5,782 nucleotides of DNA from DASYYE01 sp035946955 (lineage in GTDB: Bacteria; Actinomycetota; Actinomycetes; Streptosporangiales; Streptosporangiaceae): NCBI GenBank assembly GCA_035946955.1, contig DASYYE010000196.1:1-5782 (forward strand), read 5' to 3'. The notes below the pieces were generated by a model that saw only the letters and a list, made by a program, of their open reading frames with translations, ran no database searches and had not been told where the DNA came from. Position 1 is the first letter of the stretch, and each line of letters starts with the position of its first letter. Shown piece by piece: positions 1 through 5,527 of the stretch. A program made the translations under genes and the position numbers.

Positions 1-2
1 CC

Positions 3-221
3 CCTGGCGGCAGGAAAGGCTTCGACAACCTCCCCGCTACCAGGGGCCTCTTCGTGAGCTACGGCAACACGCCGCACAGCGACCAGATCGATACGACCAC
101 AGTCCGCCTGACAATCTCACCCTTTATCAACAGGCTCTTAGGGGATACCGGTCGTGGTGTCCCGCGCAGGAGGGGCGGCGCGGGACACCACCACCTCGGA
201 CACAACCTCAACGAATTCTGA
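3..221 (+). CDS. C-terminal tail of an unidentified protein (5' end outside window)
   Basis: An open frame enters from the left edge and ends at TGA 219-221. Its third codon positions are mostly G or C, especially up to about 140, which is what coding DNA looks like here. The other two plus-strand frames are less biased. The readable part includes FVSYGNTPHSDQIDTTTV and then SPFINRLLGD, followed by an arginine, glycine and histidine-rich end. I do not recognise the family. A TTA leucine codon lies at 138-140. The last third of the frame contains the perfect hairpin at 154-191, which is unusual inside a gene, so the true coding end is uncertain. One alternative is a short gene starting at GTG 54-56, which overlaps a TGA at 55-57 in another frame in GTGA fashion. 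It converges on the response regulator gene, with 30 bp between the two stop codons. Confidence 0.38.
   Translation, partial: PGGRKGFDNLPATRGLFVSYGNTPHSDQIDTTTVRLTISPFINRLLGDTGRGVPRRRGGAGHHHLGHNLNEF
154..191. terminator. perfect 14-bp hairpin between convergent genes, probable terminator
   Basis: Arms GTGGTGTCCCGCGC (154-167) and GCGCGGGACACCAC (178-191) are exactly complementary around a 10-base loop. The hairpin lies 60 bp beyond the stop codon of the minus-strand response regulator, the right place to end that three-gene transcript. There is no clear U tract on either strand, which is common for actinomycete terminators. As a symmetric stem it could stop transcription from both sides. It lies inside the last third of the left-edge open frame, so either that frame ends earlier than it appears or the hairpin works mainly on the minus strand. 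Confidence 0.7.
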
Positions 222-251
222 TAACAGCAAGACTTGGCCAGTGATGCGGCG

Positions 252-887
252 TCAAGCTCCGGTCTGGGGTGCCTGGTAGCCCAGTTCCTTGAGCCGCATG
301 GCGACGCGGACCCGCCGTGTCTCGCAGATCTTCTGCTTGATGTTCTCCAGGTGGCCGTCGATCGTGCGCTCACCTACCCCGAGGAGGTCGGCGATCTCGC
401 TGTTCGTGTAGCCATCGACCACCAGGCCGGCCACCTCGGCTTCACGCGGGGTGAGACGGCCGGGGCTGCCCTCGGCCAGGTTCCGGCTGTCACGCCGCGC
501 GGCCGCGGCGAGCCGGGCGCCGATGTACCCGCGCCCGGCAGCGACCGCCCGGATCGCGGCGGCATACTCCACGGCGGTCGCGTGCTTGGTGAGGTAACCG
601 AGTGCCCCGGCGGCGACGGCGTCGCCGACCTCGTCGATACCGGTGTCGTCGCCGGTGACCACGAGCACCCGGAACCCCAGGTCGACCAGGTAGCGGACGC
701 CGGGCAGACCCTGCAGCCCACCTGGCAGGTGGAGGTCGAGCAGCAGCACGTCCGGCTTGGCCAGGCCGTCCAGGTTCTCGATCCGCTCGACGGTGGCGAC
801 GAGTTCCACGTCCGGCAGGTCCGCGACGATGCGGGCCAGGCCTGCCTGGACGATCGGGTGGTCCTCGACCATCGCCACCCGGATCAT
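252..887 (-). CDS. NarL/FixJ-family response regulator (receiver + LuxR-type HTH)
   Basis: This is a cytoplasmic two-component response regulator of 211 residues, the normal NarL/FixJ length. The N-terminal receiver domain (about 2-118) has the acidic pair E8/D9, phospho-acceptor D51 in LLLDLHLPGG, switch T78 and conserved K101. The C-terminal LuxR-type helix-turn-helix (about 143-200) begins RLTPREAEV and has the recognition-helix region SEIADLLGVGERTIDGHL. All residues needed for phosphorylation and DNA binding are present. The ATG at 887 is chosen because ATGA overlaps the stop of the upstream sensor gene by 4 bp, a sign of translational coupling. A longer in-frame extension upstream has no receiver character and only shadows the sensor gene. 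Phosphate presumably comes from the complete kinase encoded at 2155-3348. A plausible but unproven target is the palindrome at the operon promoter. The regulon cannot be told from sequence. Confidence 0.95.
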   Translation of the reverse strand: MIRVAMVEDHPIVQAGLARIVADLPDVELVATVERIENLDGLAKPDVLLLDLHLPGGLQGLPGVRYLVDLGFRVLVVTGDDTGIDEVGDAVAAGALGYLTKHATAVEYAAAIRAVAAGRGYIGARLAAAARRDSRNLAEGSPGRLTPREAEVAGLVVDGYTNSEIADLLGVGERTIDGHLENIKQKICETRRVRVAMRLKELGYQAPQTGA

Positions 888-2161
888 GTCGGCACCTGCA
901 GTCGCACCCGTATCTCGCCCTCCCGCGCCGCTTCCAGTCCGATCGTGCCACCGGCCCCCGCCAGCAGGGCACCGGCCCGGCCGACCGCCCCGGACAGGGC
1001 GGCAGCCTCCCCGGGAACCCTGGCCACCAGTTCCACAGCGCAACCGCCGGAGCGGACCTGGGCACGCACCTGTCCCCGGCCGCCCGGCGCGGGCCCATGC
1101 ACCAGCTCCGCCAGGGCGTCACGCAGGCTGGCCGCAACCGCCGGTGCGGGCTCTGCCGCCAGTTCCTCGTCGACGAGTTCGACCAGCCAGCCATCAGCGG
1201 CCCGCTCCCGCGCCAGCGCGGCCAGCAGCATGCGCAGGCCATCGTGGCCGTGGCAGCCGTCGGGGTCGTGGAAGGCGCCGCGCAGTTCACTCACCTGTGC
1301 CCGGGCACGGCCCCGCAGCTCGTCCCAGGGCTGCTGGCCCGATGCGACCGCATCGAGTGTGGCCAGCACCCGCTGGTGCACCTGTCCGACCAGCCGCTCA
1401 CGCTCGCCCATTGCCGCAAGGTCATGGTGCTGCCGCTGCTCACGTGCCTGTTCCGCGGCCATCTCGGCGGCGATCCGGCGCACCACCCAGGCGATCGCCG
1501 CGGCGATCCCGAAGTACATCGGTGTGCTGGACGCGTTGACGACGAGCGTGATGGTCCTGGCTGGGTCGGCAGTGCCGCTGCCCAGTGCGGTCAGGCCGTA
1601 GACAGTGCCCAGGGCGCAGGCGAGCAGGAACCGGTACCCGAGAGCTCTTCCGGTGGGCGCACCAGCGGGGCGGTCCACCGCCGCGCCGCCGGAGACTCTC
1701 AGCGCCCCCGCGCCGAGCCACAGAGCGCAGCCAGCCGCATAGGCGAGCGCCCAGTTCAATGACCCGTACTGGCCGGGGCGCTGGATCGCGGCGGCCACTA
1801 TGACAAGCACCAGCGCCGCCACCCCGGCGTCGGCAACGGTCACCAGGACCGGGAAGGCCTGCTGCCGCCAGACGGTGAATCCCAGCCCGGCTGATACCAG
1901 CACCGCTACGGCCAGCGCAGCCCCGGCCAGCCCTGGATGGCGGTAGCCGGTGATGTTGAGACCCACCACGGCGGCCGCGTGGAGGCAGTATGCCGCCCGG
2001 CTGGCCAGGGCGAGCAGCAGCAGCGTCCGCTCCGCACGAACGCTGGCCGCCAGCTCCTCCCCACCGGCCGCAGTTGGAGCCGCACCAGCCGGCACCGCCG
2101 CCGGGGCCGCCAGGCCCGCGTGGGCCGGCTCCGCATCCCCGCTGGCAGTCAGCGTCAGCAC
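884..2161 (-). CDS. membrane sensor histidine kinase-like protein, degenerate (probable pseudokinase)
   Basis: About 425 residues from GTG 2161. An alanine-rich N terminus (1-40) precedes about six hydrophobic segments (near 45-67, 78-97, 102-125, 135-153, 176-194, 216-229), a helical linker and a dimerisation helix. The phospho-acceptor histidine is present (H262 in GQVHQRVL), but the H-D-x-x-x-Q signature of HisKA_3 kinases is lost: Q263 replaces the acidic residue and A267 the glutamine. The ATPase region is also degenerate. The N-box position reads RDALAELVHGPAPG with no asparagine, and no D-x-G-x-G box is visible. The membrane half resembles the upstream kinase (NWALAYAAGCALWLG against YWAVAYAAATAVLLG; YFG then AW-x-VRR in both). 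Kinase activity is therefore unlikely; it may partner or restrain the complete kinase. Start choice: GTG 2161 overlaps the upstream gene by 7 bp, and GTG 2170 is equally possible. The ATG at 2278 would overlap by 124 bp and is unlikely. No clear ribosome binding site, so coupling is expected. Confidence 0.85.
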   Translation of the reverse strand: MLTLTASGDAEPAHAGLAAPAAVPAGAAPTAAGGEELAASVRAERTLLLLALASRAAYCLHAAAVVGLNITGYRHPGLAGAALAVAVLVSAGLGFTVWRQQAFPVLVTVADAGVAALVLVIVAAAIQRPGQYGSLNWALAYAAGCALWLGAGALRVSGGAAVDRPAGAPTGRALGYRFLLACALGTVYGLTALGSGTADPARTITLVVNASSTPMYFGIAAAIAWVVRRIAAEMAAEQAREQRQHHDLAAMGERERLVGQVHQRVLATLDAVASGQQPWDELRGRARAQVSELRGAFHDPDGCHGHDGLRMLLAALARERAADGWLVELVDEELAAEPAPAVAASLRDALAELVHGPAPGGRGQVRAQVRSGGCAVELVARVPGEAAALSGAVGRAGALLAGAGGTIGLEAAREGEIRVRLQVPT

Positions 2162-3348
2162 GGCAGCCACATCCGCACGGCCGTGCCCATGCCGGGCGCC
2201 GAACAGACCTCGACTTTTCCTCCTGCTTCCACCAGCCGCCGCCGGATGGAATTCGTAATACCAAAACCTTCCGGGCACGACCCGGTCGCGAAACCGGCCC
2301 CGGAGTCCTCGACACTCACCTCGATGCCGCCTCCTGCGAGGGCCGCCCGCACCACGGCACAGGTCGCTCCGGAATGCTTGTATGCGTTGTTCAGCGCCTC
2401 GGTCACGGCAGCGGCGAGGTTTAGTATGACCTGCGCGCCGGGATCGGGGAGGCGCTCCACGCAGTCGACGGTGACGCTGAACCGCAGCGACGCGAACCCG
2501 TCCGCAACGCGGCGGAGCAGCTCACCGAGGGAGCCACACTCCGCGCCGCGGTCCTCGATGGCCGCGCGCAGGTGGGCGGCGGCGGTGGCCGCGTGCGCCC
2601 GCAGTTCGGCGGCGTCACGCTCGTCAGCGGCGGCCACCCGTTCCAGCACCTGCACGGCGTCGTCGTGGAGCCTGCCGAACTCGTCCAGACGCGCCTGCCG
2701 CACGCCGAGCCGGGCCTGCCGGGTTAAAGCGTGCGCCTCGGCCTGGGCGACCACGTTGGTCAGGCGGCGGACATACCAGGCCGCCAGCACCCCGCACCCG
2801 AAGTACACGGTGCAACCTGCGGCATTGCCGGCCGCCGCCGGAAGCGCAGGGATACCCGCCCGCAGGCCGACCACTAGGCCGTAGGTGGTGAGGAGTGCGG
2901 CCAGGCCGAAGCCGCCGACTCGCGGCGGCAAGCTCAGCCCGAGCAGGACCGCGGTCGCGGCCGCGTAGGCGACAGCCCAGTAGAACGAGGTGGTCAGCGA
3001 CTGCGGCGGCGTTGCGGCACCTACGGCGAGCAGCGCCGTTACGGCGACCGTGACGTCGGCCACGCACACCGGCACTGGGCACCGGCCCGTCGGCCATACC
3101 CGCAGCGCGAGCCAGTTCGACCAGGCCACTGCGGCGCACCCGGCGGCCACACCGAGCCAGGGCCGCTGATAGGCGGAGAAGCCGAACAGCAGGGTCGCCA
3201 GTGCCTGCAACAATGGCACGGCACGCATCAGCAGTGCCAAACGCATGAGTGCGCGCTGCATGTGGACCGCCGCACCCGGTTGCGCGCCCTGCCCGGCCGG
3301 CACACCAATGCTAGAGGCCGCGGTGTTAAACGGCCCCTGCCGCAGCAT
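2155..3348 (-). CDS. membrane sensor histidine kinase, catalytically complete (HisKA_3/DesK-like)
   Basis: 397 residues, first gene of the kinase-pseudokinase-regulator operon. About six membrane segments (34-57, 64-85, 92-112, 121-140, 145-165, 177-196) carry little extracellular loop, so the signal is probably sensed in or at the membrane. A coiled linker follows (about 197-225). The dimerisation helix has the full HDxxxQ motif (H228, D229, Q233), which in this family supports both autophosphorylation and phosphatase activity. The HATPase_c domain is intact: N-box EALNNAYKHS (N321), G1 box EDSGAGF (D348, G350, G352), G2 box GFG (361-363) and GMGT (386-389) near the end. ATG 3348 is chosen because a TATAAT box lies seven bases upstream, fitting leaderless translation; M30 would be the next ATG. 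Codon 208 is TTA (2725-2727), which in Streptomyces would make translation depend on the bldA tRNA. The signal is unknown. Confidence 0.93.
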   Translation of the reverse strand: MLRQGPFNTAASSIGVPAGQGAQPGAAVHMQRALMRLALLMRAVPLLQALATLLFGFSAYQRPWLGVAAGCAAVAWSNWLALRVWPTGRCPVPVCVADVTVAVTALLAVGAATPPQSLTTSFYWAVAYAAATAVLLGLSLPPRVGGFGLAALLTTYGLVVGLRAGIPALPAAAGNAAGCTVYFGCGVLAAWYVRRLTNVVAQAEAHALTRQARLGVRQARLDEFGRLHDDAVQVLERVAAADERDAAELRAHAATAAAHLRAAIEDRGAECGSLGELLRRVADGFASLRFSVTVDCVERLPDPGAQVILNLAAAVTEALNNAYKHSGATCAVVRAALAGGGIEVSVEDSGAGFATGSCPEGFGITNSIRRRLVEAGGKVEVCSAPGMGTAVRMWLPC

Positions 3349-3355
3349 GACGCAG

Positions 3356-3361
3356 ATTATA
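3356..3361 (-). promoter_or_regulatory. -10 box (TATAAT) of a probable leaderless promoter for the kinase operon
   Basis: Read on the minus strand, TATAAT is a perfect sigma-70 class -10 hexamer, notable in such GC-rich DNA. Seven bases separate it from the ATG at 3348. Transcription normally begins about 6-8 bases past the box, so the first transcribed base would be at or next to the A of the start codon. Leaderless messages of this layout are common in actinobacteria. No good -35 match is found 16-19 bases upstream; that position is occupied by the palindrome at 3364-3387, which suggests activator dependence or repressor control. Confidence 0.7.
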
Positions 3362-3363
3362 GG

Positions 3364-3387
3364 GCCAGGCCAGCCAGTTGGCCTGGC
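3364..3387. promoter_or_regulatory. perfect 9-6-9 palindrome in the promoter, candidate operator
   Basis: GCCAGGCCA (3364-3372) and TGGCCTGGC (3379-3387) are perfect inverted repeats around a 6-base spacer. The element begins two bases upstream of the TATAAT box and covers the spacer and -35 region of the kinase promoter. Its placement suits a dimeric DNA-binding protein acting as a repressor, or as an activator replacing a missing -35 element. The operon's own response regulator is the obvious candidate for autoregulation, but that is inference. It is upstream of the presumed transcription start, so an RNA hairpin role for this operon is unlikely. Confidence 0.5.
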
Positions 3388-3532
3388 TGCAGGTTCGGGT
3401 GATGCATGGGAGACGTGCCCGGTTCATGGCTGTTGTGAGCTGGGTCCGCGCAGGGTCTCGGCACCACTCAGCTTTCCCGTATGGCAAGTACTTTCCTGGT
3501 GGACCATCATCACAGACAAAACACTTCTCAAC

Positions 3533-3853
3533 GTGGCGGCCTACGCGAAGCTGCTCCTGCCCCCGCAGGACAGCGAGGTGGTCGTTGCCATGCTCCAGCT
3601 CTGCCATGCAACCGTCGGTATCTACGATGCCGTGCTCTACACCGCCGACCATTTTGATCCCAAGCAGCTTGCCGACCGCCTGCGTGCCAAAGTCGCCGAC
3701 CAGCAACGAGCTGTGGACACGGTGTTGCATGAGCTGGCTAATGAGATAGGACTCACGTTCATCGAGATCCCCCAAGGCCTGACCACCGCTCAACGGGTCG
3801 GGTGGTCATCTGCCCGACTCCGAGATATCGGGGTGCTGCCAGCGCTAGCCTGA
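3533..3853 (+). CDS. small soluble protein of unknown function, upstream of Nudix gene
   Basis: Not a family I recognise. From GTG 3533 it gives 106 residues with no signal peptide or clear membrane helix. A central amphipathic helix (about 46-75, including ADRLRAKVADQQRAVDTVL) could mediate oligomerisation, and the C-terminal part contains GLTFIEIPQGLTTAQRVGW. The open frame extends back to 3245, but third-position G/C bias is absent before about 3530, so the longer version is rejected. GTG 3533 lacks a ribosome binding site. ATG 3590, with AGGTGG eight bases upstream, is an alternative giving 87 residues, but the codons before it already look coding. A TACTTT box at 3489-3494 could be a -10 element, without a -35 match. 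The Nudix gene follows after 7 bp, so the two are probably co-transcribed and perhaps functionally linked. Confidence 0.7.
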   Translation: MAAYAKLLLPPQDSEVVVAMLQLCHATVGIYDAVLYTADHFDPKQLADRLRAKVADQQRAVDTVLHELANEIGLTFIEIPQGLTTAQRVGWSSARLRDIGVLPALA

Positions 3854-3860
3854 TGGGCCT

Positions 3861-4319
3861 ATGAGCCCGCTACAGGCAACCCTGAAGCCGTATCGGTCGA
3901 TCGTGGACGCTCTGCTCATACTGCTTCGCGATGACCACGTGCTCCTCGCACAGCGACAGGGCACTGGCTACGCGGACGGAGCCTGGAACCTGCCATCAGG
4001 CAAGCTGGAGGCCGACGAGACCGTCTCCCAGGCCGCCATCCGCGAAGGCTTCGAGGAGATTGGCGTCAAGATCGCTGAGCACGATCTTCGGTTCGCGCAC
4101 CTGATCCACTACCGCAACGTGCTCGGCGATGCCCGGATCGGCGTGTTCTTTCGGGTGTTGAACTGGCAGGGCGAACCGTACAATGCCGAACCACACAAGT
4201 GCTCCCGCATCGACTGGTTCCCGGTCGAGAGACTGCCTGCAGATACGTACCCGTATATGGCCCAGGGGATCAGGGCGTACGTGCGTGCGGAGCCGTATTC
4301 AATGGTGGGGTGGGGTTGA
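3861..4319 (+). CDS. Nudix hydrolase
   Basis: 152 residues, the usual size of a single-domain Nudix enzyme. The Nudix box G-x5-E-x7-REUxEExGU is present: G47, E53, then REGFEEIGV at 61-69, with E62, E65 and E66 as the expected metal ligands. The only departure is G63 where a hydrophobic residue is usual. Before the box comes GAWNLPSGKLE, typical of MutT-like members. Such enzymes hydrolyse a nucleoside diphosphate linked to another group, in the cytoplasm, with Mg2+ or Mn2+. The substrate (damaged or non-canonical nucleotide, sugar nucleotide or other) cannot be read from the motif. The C-terminal region (YNAEPHKCSRIDWFPVERLP) resembles a Nudix subgroup common in Streptomyces, from memory. 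ATG 3861 is used although no strong ribosome binding site precedes it; the 7-bp gap to the upstream gene suggests coupled translation. A hairpin overlaps the stop codon. Confidence 0.93.
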   Translation: MSPLQATLKPYRSIVDALLILLRDDHVLLAQRQGTGYADGAWNLPSGKLEADETVSQAAIREGFEEIGVKIAEHDLRFAHLIHYRNVLGDARIGVFFRVLNWQGEPYNAEPHKCSRIDWFPVERLPADTYPYMAQGIRAYVRAEPYSMVGWG

Positions 4320-4353
4320 TCGCTGCCCAGGCACCCGACGTGTAGCAGCGATC
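4318..4353 (+). terminator. hairpin overlapping the Nudix stop codon, candidate terminator
   Basis: GATCGCTGC (4318-4326) and GCAGCGATC (4345-4353) form a perfect 9-bp stem around an 18-base loop. The left arm starts inside the Nudix stop codon. A mildly T-rich stretch (TGTGTTGCTAGATT) follows without a true T run. Position suggests the end of the two-gene transcript. The long loop makes it a weaker candidate than the other hairpins in the window. Confidence 0.45.
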
Positions 4354-4649
4354 TGTGTTGCTAGATTGCGGACTCCGGTCAGCAGGGCCACGGGGTCGGC
4401 ATCGAGGTCAAGAGCATGACAGAGGATTAGGAGAACCCGTTGCCGGTGTGCAGCTGGTAGAGGACTACTTGGATGCTGCGAAAGGTTCCGCTGCTAGAGC
4501 AAATGAGGATCCGCAGCCGTCCTCTCACCGCACGCGGCATGGGAACTCGGGGTTGTGGCTGGTTATCGTCTTGGTCTGAGAGCGGGTGACACTCAGGAGG
4601 GGGCGGCTGCGGCGGACGGGCCTGATGAACTGGCGGTGGTGGAGACCGG
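4320..4649. other. 330-bp intergenic stretch with no convincing gene
   Basis: Apart from the hairpin at its left end and the ribosome binding site at its right end, nothing here is supported as a gene. A 74-codon open frame (4355-4579) has weak third-position bias and no ribosome binding site. Its fragment EPVAGVQLVEDYLDAA looks protein-like, so decayed coding DNA is possible. A purine-rich CAGGAGGGGGCGG (4593-4605) resembles a ribosome binding site but has no good start codon in range. TAGATT (4362-4367) and TATCGT (4564-4569) have -10 form but no matching -35. The sulfotransferase promoter probably lies in this stretch but cannot be placed. Confidence 0.6.
4641..4644 (+). promoter_or_regulatory. 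ribosome binding site (GGAG) of the sulfotransferase gene
   Basis: GGAG, within a purine-rich GGTGGTGGAG run, lies five bases before ATG 4650. It decides the start against the ATG at 4625, which is in another frame. It is the clearest Shine-Dalgarno site in the window. Confidence 0.75.
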
Positions 4650-5348
4650 ATGCACCTGATGCTGTGGAGCGTGCCGCGCAGCCGGTCGACCGCGTTCTTC
4701 CGCATGATGGCCGAGCGCGGCGATTTCACCGTCGTGCACGAGCCGTTCTCGTACCTGGTGATGTATGGCCACACCGATGTCGGGGGCACTCTGGTCAGGT
4801 CGGAACCGGACCTGGTCAGGGCGCTGCTGGGACTCCCTGGGCAGGTATTCACGAAGGAGACGACGGGCGTCCGGTACCCGGAGGCCCTGGCGACGCCGGA
4901 ATACCTGGACCGGGTGACCCATACGTTCCTGATCAGGGACCCGCGCGAAACGATCCCTTCCTACCTCAAGCTTGAGCCGGACGCGCGAGTCAGGAGTATC
5001 GGTTTCGAGTTGCTGCACGAGATCTACATGGCGGTGGCGGAACGCACCAGCCGCCAGCCCGTCGTGGTCGATGCGGCCGACCTGGTGCGTGAACCGGATG
5101 CAACGGTCAAGGCGTACTGCGCCGCCACCGGGATCCCGTTCGTCCGTGAGGCGCTGTCGTGGCAGCCGGCCCATCGGCCCGAATGGCAGCCATCGCGCCG
5201 CTGGCATGAAACTGTGGCCGCGAGCACGGGCCTCGGCGCGGTGTCTTCTCGGTCCGAGACGGTGCCCGACGCCGTAGCAGCGCGATACCTGAGCCATCAT
5301 CTTCCCTACTACGAGGCTCTTCACGCCCGCCGGCTGGGGCCGGCCTAG
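4650..5348 (+). CDS. sulfotransferase family protein (PAPS-dependent type)
   Basis: 232 residues, short but complete for a bacterial sulfotransferase; cytosolic, with no signal peptide or membrane helix. Such enzymes transfer a sulfuryl group from PAPS to a hydroxyl or amino group of a small molecule or sugar. The N-terminal MLWSVPRSRSTAFFRMM (4-20) is the 5'-phosphosulfate-binding loop, with P9, R10, S11, S13 and T14. It is followed by HEPFS (30-34) and FTKE (67-70), whose K69 may be catalytic. FLIRDPRETIPSY (93-105) is the 3'-phosphate-binding motif with R96, D97, P98 and S104. The C-terminal third (W171QPAHRPEWQPSRRW, then ETV) probably shapes the acceptor pocket. ATG 4650 has a good ribosome binding site. 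The acceptor is unknown: no biosynthetic cluster, PAPS synthase or other sulfur gene is in the window, so the gene stands alone here. A very short frame begins 9 bp after its stop. Confidence 0.88.
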   Translation: MHLMLWSVPRSRSTAFFRMMAERGDFTVVHEPFSYLVMYGHTDVGGTLVRSEPDLVRALLGLPGQVFTKETTGVRYPEALATPEYLDRVTHTFLIRDPRETIPSYLKLEPDARVRSIGFELLHEIYMAVAERTSRQPVVVDAADLVREPDATVKAYCAATGIPFVREALSWQPAHRPEWQPSRRWHETVAASTGLGAVSSRSETVPDAVAARYLSHHLPYYEALHARRLGPA

Positions 5349-5357
5349 GGGACCACG

Positions 5358-5444
5358 ATGCACGGCGAAGCGTGGCGGCTCGCCCGCGGTGACCAGACCC
5401 TGGCAGCGCTGGTGGTGACTGACTCGGTTCTGACCATGGCCTGA
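5358..5444 (+). pseudogene. 28-codon frame resembling the N terminus of a truncated gene
   Basis: ATG 5358 lies 9 bp after the sulfotransferase stop, with GGGGA five bases upstream. The frame has strongly G/C-biased third positions and encodes MHGEAWRLARGDQTLAALVV followed by TDSVLTMA. From memory, the pattern W-R-L-x-R-G-D-x-x-L-A-x-L-V-V-T-D resembles the opening strands of a common family of Streptomyces hypothetical proteins that continue with a D-F-P-W-L segment. That continuation is absent in all frames, and the reading frame runs straight into a hairpin whose arm contains its TGA. The best reading is a gene start left by a deletion. A genuine short peptide translated with the sulfotransferase is the alternative. 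The family resemblance is unverified. Confidence 0.4.
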
Positions 5445-5474
5445 CCTGCGTGAACGCGAAGTTCCGCAGGTCAG
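5441..5474 (+). terminator. strong hairpin downstream of the sulfotransferase, probable terminator
   Basis: CTGACCTGCG (5441-5450) pairs perfectly with CGCAGGTCAG (5465-5474). After one unpaired T (5451) the stem continues with GAAC (5452-5455) and GTTC (5461-5464), closing on the loop GCGAA. That is 14 base pairs with one bulge. It ends the sulfotransferase transcript. There is no T tract, as is usual for actinomycetes, and the symmetric stem could also work on the minus strand. Confidence 0.7.
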
Positions 5475-5527
5475 CACTATCCATCGGGTCAGTTGACGCG
5501 AGTTCAGCACAGTCCGGCGCGGACGTG

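Noticed and set aside
1..46. Inverted repeat CCCCTGG / CCAGGGG at the left edge
   Set aside because: Only seven base pairs around a 32-base loop inside a coding-like frame; expected by chance in GC-rich DNA.
234..1762. Long plus-strand open frames opposite the regulator and pseudokinase genes
   Set aside because: They are antisense shadows typical of GC-rich DNA. The minus-strand frames carry receiver, HTH and membrane-sensor features, while the plus frames are low-complexity arginine/alanine/proline text.
2162..2278. Upstream ATG start (2278) for the pseudokinase
   Set aside because: It would overlap the ATPase domain of the complete kinase by 124 bp, and the added residues show no membrane or domain character. 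GTG 2161 or 2170 fits the normal junction.
3245..3532. N-terminal extension of the small unknown protein back to ATG 3245
   Set aside because: It would run through the divergent kinase promoter and the kinase start, and codon third positions lose their G/C bias before about 3530.
4447..4510. tRNA-like stretch (AGCTGGTAGAG followed by GGTTCC)
   Set aside because: The D-arm-like and T-arm-like words are present, but no anticodon stem, no proper T loop and no acceptor stem can be paired.
5358..5474. Leader peptide plus attenuator reading of the short frame and hairpin
   Set aside because: No plus-strand gene follows the hairpin within the window, so there is nothing to attenuate.
4593..5510. 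Long minus-strand frames opposite the sulfotransferase
   Set aside because: They have no domains and overlap a gene with intact PAPS-binding motifs, so they are shadows.
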